From: Actinomycetota bacterium
Lineage (GTDB): Bacteria > Desulfobacterota > Deferrimicrobia > Deferrimicrobiales > Deferrimicrobiaceae
Direction of reading: 5' to 3'
Length of the DNA stretch: 5,113 nucleotides
Assembly (NCBI GenBank): GCA_016844415.1
Contig: JAENIX010000088.1
Span: 1-5,113, forward strand
Under the pieces are notes generated by a model. That model did not search any database. It had not been told where the DNA came from and was given only the letters and a program-made list of their open reading frames with translations. Every line of letters begins with the position of its first letter. Positions within the stretch are counted from its first letter, which is position 1. The translations under genes and the position numbers were made by a program. Below, piece by piece: positions 4,894-5,113 of this stretch.

Positions 4894-5113
4894 ATGCGCG
4901 TAAGACATTTCCACGTCCGGCCCAACATCCCGCAGGAACTCCTTCCTATCGTCGATCTCGCGAGGAACCTGTGGTTCTCCTGGAACTGGGACGCCGTGCA
5001 GCTGTTCATCCGGTTGAACCCCTCCCTGTGGGAAAAGTCCTACCAGAACCCGGTCCTCATGCTCGGCTCCCTCTCGCAGCACGAGCTTGAAAACGCGGCG
5101 CGCGACGAGAGCT
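4894..5113 (+). CDS. glgP: Alpha-glucan (glycogen/starch/maltodextrin) phosphorylase, N-terminal part, truncated by the window edge
   Basis: Phosphorolysis of alpha-1,4-glucans to glucose 1-phosphate, in the cytoplasm, with pyridoxal phosphate; a GT35-family enzyme. Only 73 residues are visible. They match the N-terminal domain (DUF3417) of the bacterial/archaeal GlgP subtype: IPQELLPIVDLARNLWFSWN (12-31), then LFIRLNPSLWEKSYQNPVLML (37-57) and SLSQHELENAARDE. The LARNLWxSWN and LNPxLWEKxxxNP patterns are diagnostic. The catalytic and PLP-lysine regions lie beyond the window, so activity cannot be judged. The start is ATG 4894, preceded by a purine-rich GGGAAGGGA ending about 8 bases upstream. 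The gene is divergent from the lipoprotein gene across 118 bases. Confidence 0.9.
   Translation, partial: MRVRHFHVRPNIPQELLPIVDLARNLWFSWNWDAVQLFIRLNPSLWEKSYQNPVLMLGSLSQHELENAARDES

Overview
The window is 5.1 kb of GC-rich, densely packed bacterial chromosome. The MetX-MetW pair, the GC content, the REP-like palindrome and the general style of the proteins suggest a Gram-negative, deltaproteobacteria-like organism (Desulfobacterota/Desulfuromonadota or a neighbour). This is an impression from protein style, not a phylogenetic result.

Layout, left to right. (1) Positions 1-1324 hold a tight plus-strand cluster. It has the C-terminal end of a probable FAD-dependent oxidoreductase, a GNAT-family N-acetyltransferase and a NUDIX hydrolase of the CoA-pyrophosphatase type. 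Consecutive genes overlap by 4 bases (ATGA, then GTGA), so translation is probably coupled. (2) Positions 1351-3165 hold a methionine-biosynthesis unit, metX (homoserine O-acyltransferase) and metW (methyltransferase-like partner), 2 bases apart. A good sigma70-type promoter places the predicted transcript start at the metX ATG itself. (3) Positions 3166-3428 hold a REP/MITE-like imperfect palindrome, then tRNA-Ala(GGC) with its own promoter and a rho-independent terminator. (4) Positions 3432-4104 hold a type II toxin-antitoxin module: a Phd/YefM-like antitoxin and a PIN-domain (VapC-type) ribonuclease. They overlap by one base and are preceded by a promoter and a perfect 9-bp inverted repeat that is a likely autoregulatory operator. 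Two stretches of the toxin gene hand-counted at about 51% GC against 68% in metX, which fits acquired DNA. (5) Positions 4110-4775, minus strand, encode a predicted lipoprotein of unknown function. It runs convergently into the toxin gene and has a possible Cys-His-Asp arrangement. (6) From 4894 to the right edge is the start of a glycogen/alpha-glucan phosphorylase gene, divergent from the lipoprotein gene.

Most of the window is recognisable housekeeping. The points most worth a second look are the promoter-on-start-codon arrangement of metX and of the lipoprotein gene (candidate leaderless mRNAs), the uncharacterised lipoprotein with its possible catalytic triad, the toxin-antitoxin operator, and the palindromic repeat before the tRNA gene. 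I saw no CRISPR array, transposase, integrase or phage gene.
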